A stretch of DNA of 64,000 nucleotides from positions 1-64,000 of the forward strand of contig NZ_JASCXJ010000024.1 in NCBI RefSeq assembly GCF_030271535.1, given 5' to 3'. Positions 63,434 to 64,000 of the stretch are shown in pieces (the stretch's first letter is position 1; every line of letters begins with the position of its first letter). The notes beneath the pieces were generated by a model that did not search any database, had not been told where the DNA came from, and saw only the letters and a list, made by a program, of their open reading frames with translations. The DNA is from Nocardiopsis sp. ATB16-24. Its GTDB lineage: Bacteria; Actinomycetota; Actinomycetes; Streptosporangiales; Streptosporangiaceae. The translations under genes and the position numbers were made by a program.

Positions 63434-64000
63434 GTGCCCCCTCCTGCCCAGAATCACCCCGACGACGTAGCGCGAGCACCCCTCAGACCCACGACCAGGC
63501 GCCGTGCCGACATCGAGGGGCTGCGTGCCGTCGCCGCCCTGCTGATCGCCGTCTACCACATCTGGTTCGGCACGGTCTCCGGGGGCGTCGACGTCTTCCT
63601 CGTGCTCACCGGTTTCCTCATCACCGGCTCCCTGGTCCGGGCGATGGAGCGCGACGGGCGGATCGCCTTCGGCGCCTTCTGGAGCAAGCTCGTCAAGCGC
63701 CTCTTCCCCGCGGGCGCGGTCGTGCTCGCCGCGGTCCTGGTCTGCGCCCACCTGTTCGTCCCGCGTTCGCGGTGGACGGAGATCATCGGTGACGTGCAGG
63801 CCTCCGCCCTGTACTACGGGAACTGGCACCTGGCACTGGGATCGGTCGACTACATGGCGGAGAACTCCGCGGCCAGTCCGGTCCAGCACTTCTGGTCCCT
63901 GGCCGTGCAGGGGCAGTTCTACCTGCTGTGGCCCGTCCTGCTCACGGGCGCGGGTCTGCTCGCACTACGGCTGGGCCGAAGCGTGCGCGCCGCCGCGCTG
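63434..64000 (+). CDS. Acyltransferase-3 (OafA/OatA) family membrane protein, 3' end outside window
   Basis: The first 189 codons are present; the frame is open at the right edge. A basic start (TTRRRADIEGLRAVAALLIAVYHIWF) carries the conserved RxxDIxGLRAxA block and catalytic-region His. GGVDVFLVLTGFLITGSL is the second block and SPVQHFWSLAVQGQFYLLWP the third, where the usual EEQ is QGQ. These enzymes move acyl groups across the membrane to O-acylate peptidoglycan, lipids or glycans. A C-terminal SGNH domain may follow beyond the edge. GTG 63434 has CGAGG upstream. Confidence 0.88.
   Translation, partial: MPPPAQNHPDDVARAPLRPTTRRRADIEGLRAVAALLIAVYHIWFGTVSGGVDVFLVLTGFLITGSLVRAMERDGRIAFGAFWSKLVKRLFPAGAVVLAAVLVCAHLFVPRSRWTEIIGDVQASALYYGNWHLALGSVDYMAENSAASPVQHFWSLAVQGQFYLLWPVLLTGAGLLALRLGRSVRAAAL

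Overview
The window is a high-GC actinobacterial chromosome segment. Evidence includes frequent GTG/TTG starts, a WhiB-like protein, long GC-rich terminator stems with little or no U tail, an osaCAB-like locus, an MprAB-like pair and ectoine genes. The gene set fits Nocardiopsis or a close relative, but that assignment is inference from gene content. No rRNA, tRNA, CRISPR array, insertion sequence or prophage block was found.

Layout. 0-9.7 kb: PcrA/UvrD helicase, nucleoside hydrolase, a PspC-type sensor kinase with a LuxR regulator divergent from a PspC membrane protein, RsmA, and an alpha-methylacyl-CoA racemase-like enzyme. 9.8-15.6 kb: a large exported/membrane protein, a STAS anti-sigma antagonist with a long structured upstream region, an M50-like protease, a SRPBCC protein and a degenerate CPBP protein. 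15.7-21.8 kb: an osmolyte block, all on the minus strand: ectA-ectB-ectC for ectoine synthesis, then ehuB-ehuC-ehuD-ehuA for ectoine uptake. 22.5-25.4 kb: a WhiB-like regulator, CopC with a membrane partner, and a PP2C phosphatase. 26.2-39.4 kb: a dense signalling region with a glycosyltransferase, MEDS/RsbW-like, STAS, GAF-ANTAR and PAS/GAF proteins, then osaB-osaA (minus) divergent from osaC (plus), then a DesR-like regulator. 39.6-43.3 kb: an HtrA/PepD-type protease convergent with an MprB/MprA-type two-component pair. 43.3-55.1 kb: a CitE-like lyase, a molybdopterin oxidoreductase, a three-part PrsW-type protein, a head-to-head truncation junction, Nudix, Nnr, an endolysin-like amidase and small membrane proteins. 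55.1-64 kb: a rhodanese, a DUF4178/DUF2617/lipoprotein/membrane spermidine-synthase cluster, a flavodoxin-like protein, a DUF4352-like protein, a CDP-alcohol phosphotransferase, a 43-codon acidic gene, and an acyltransferase running off the right edge.

How it works together. The strongest theme is osmotic and envelope stress. Ectoine synthesis and uptake lie about 10 kb from an osaCAB-type osmosensing locus. The osaA-like gene has a good match to a SigB-type promoter (GNNT-N15-GGGTAC). Several partner-switching proteins (RsbW-like, STAS, PP2C) lie in between. The PspC, MprAB and HtrA genes add envelope-stress functions. Functions are assigned from motifs and remembered family knowledge; no database search was run.
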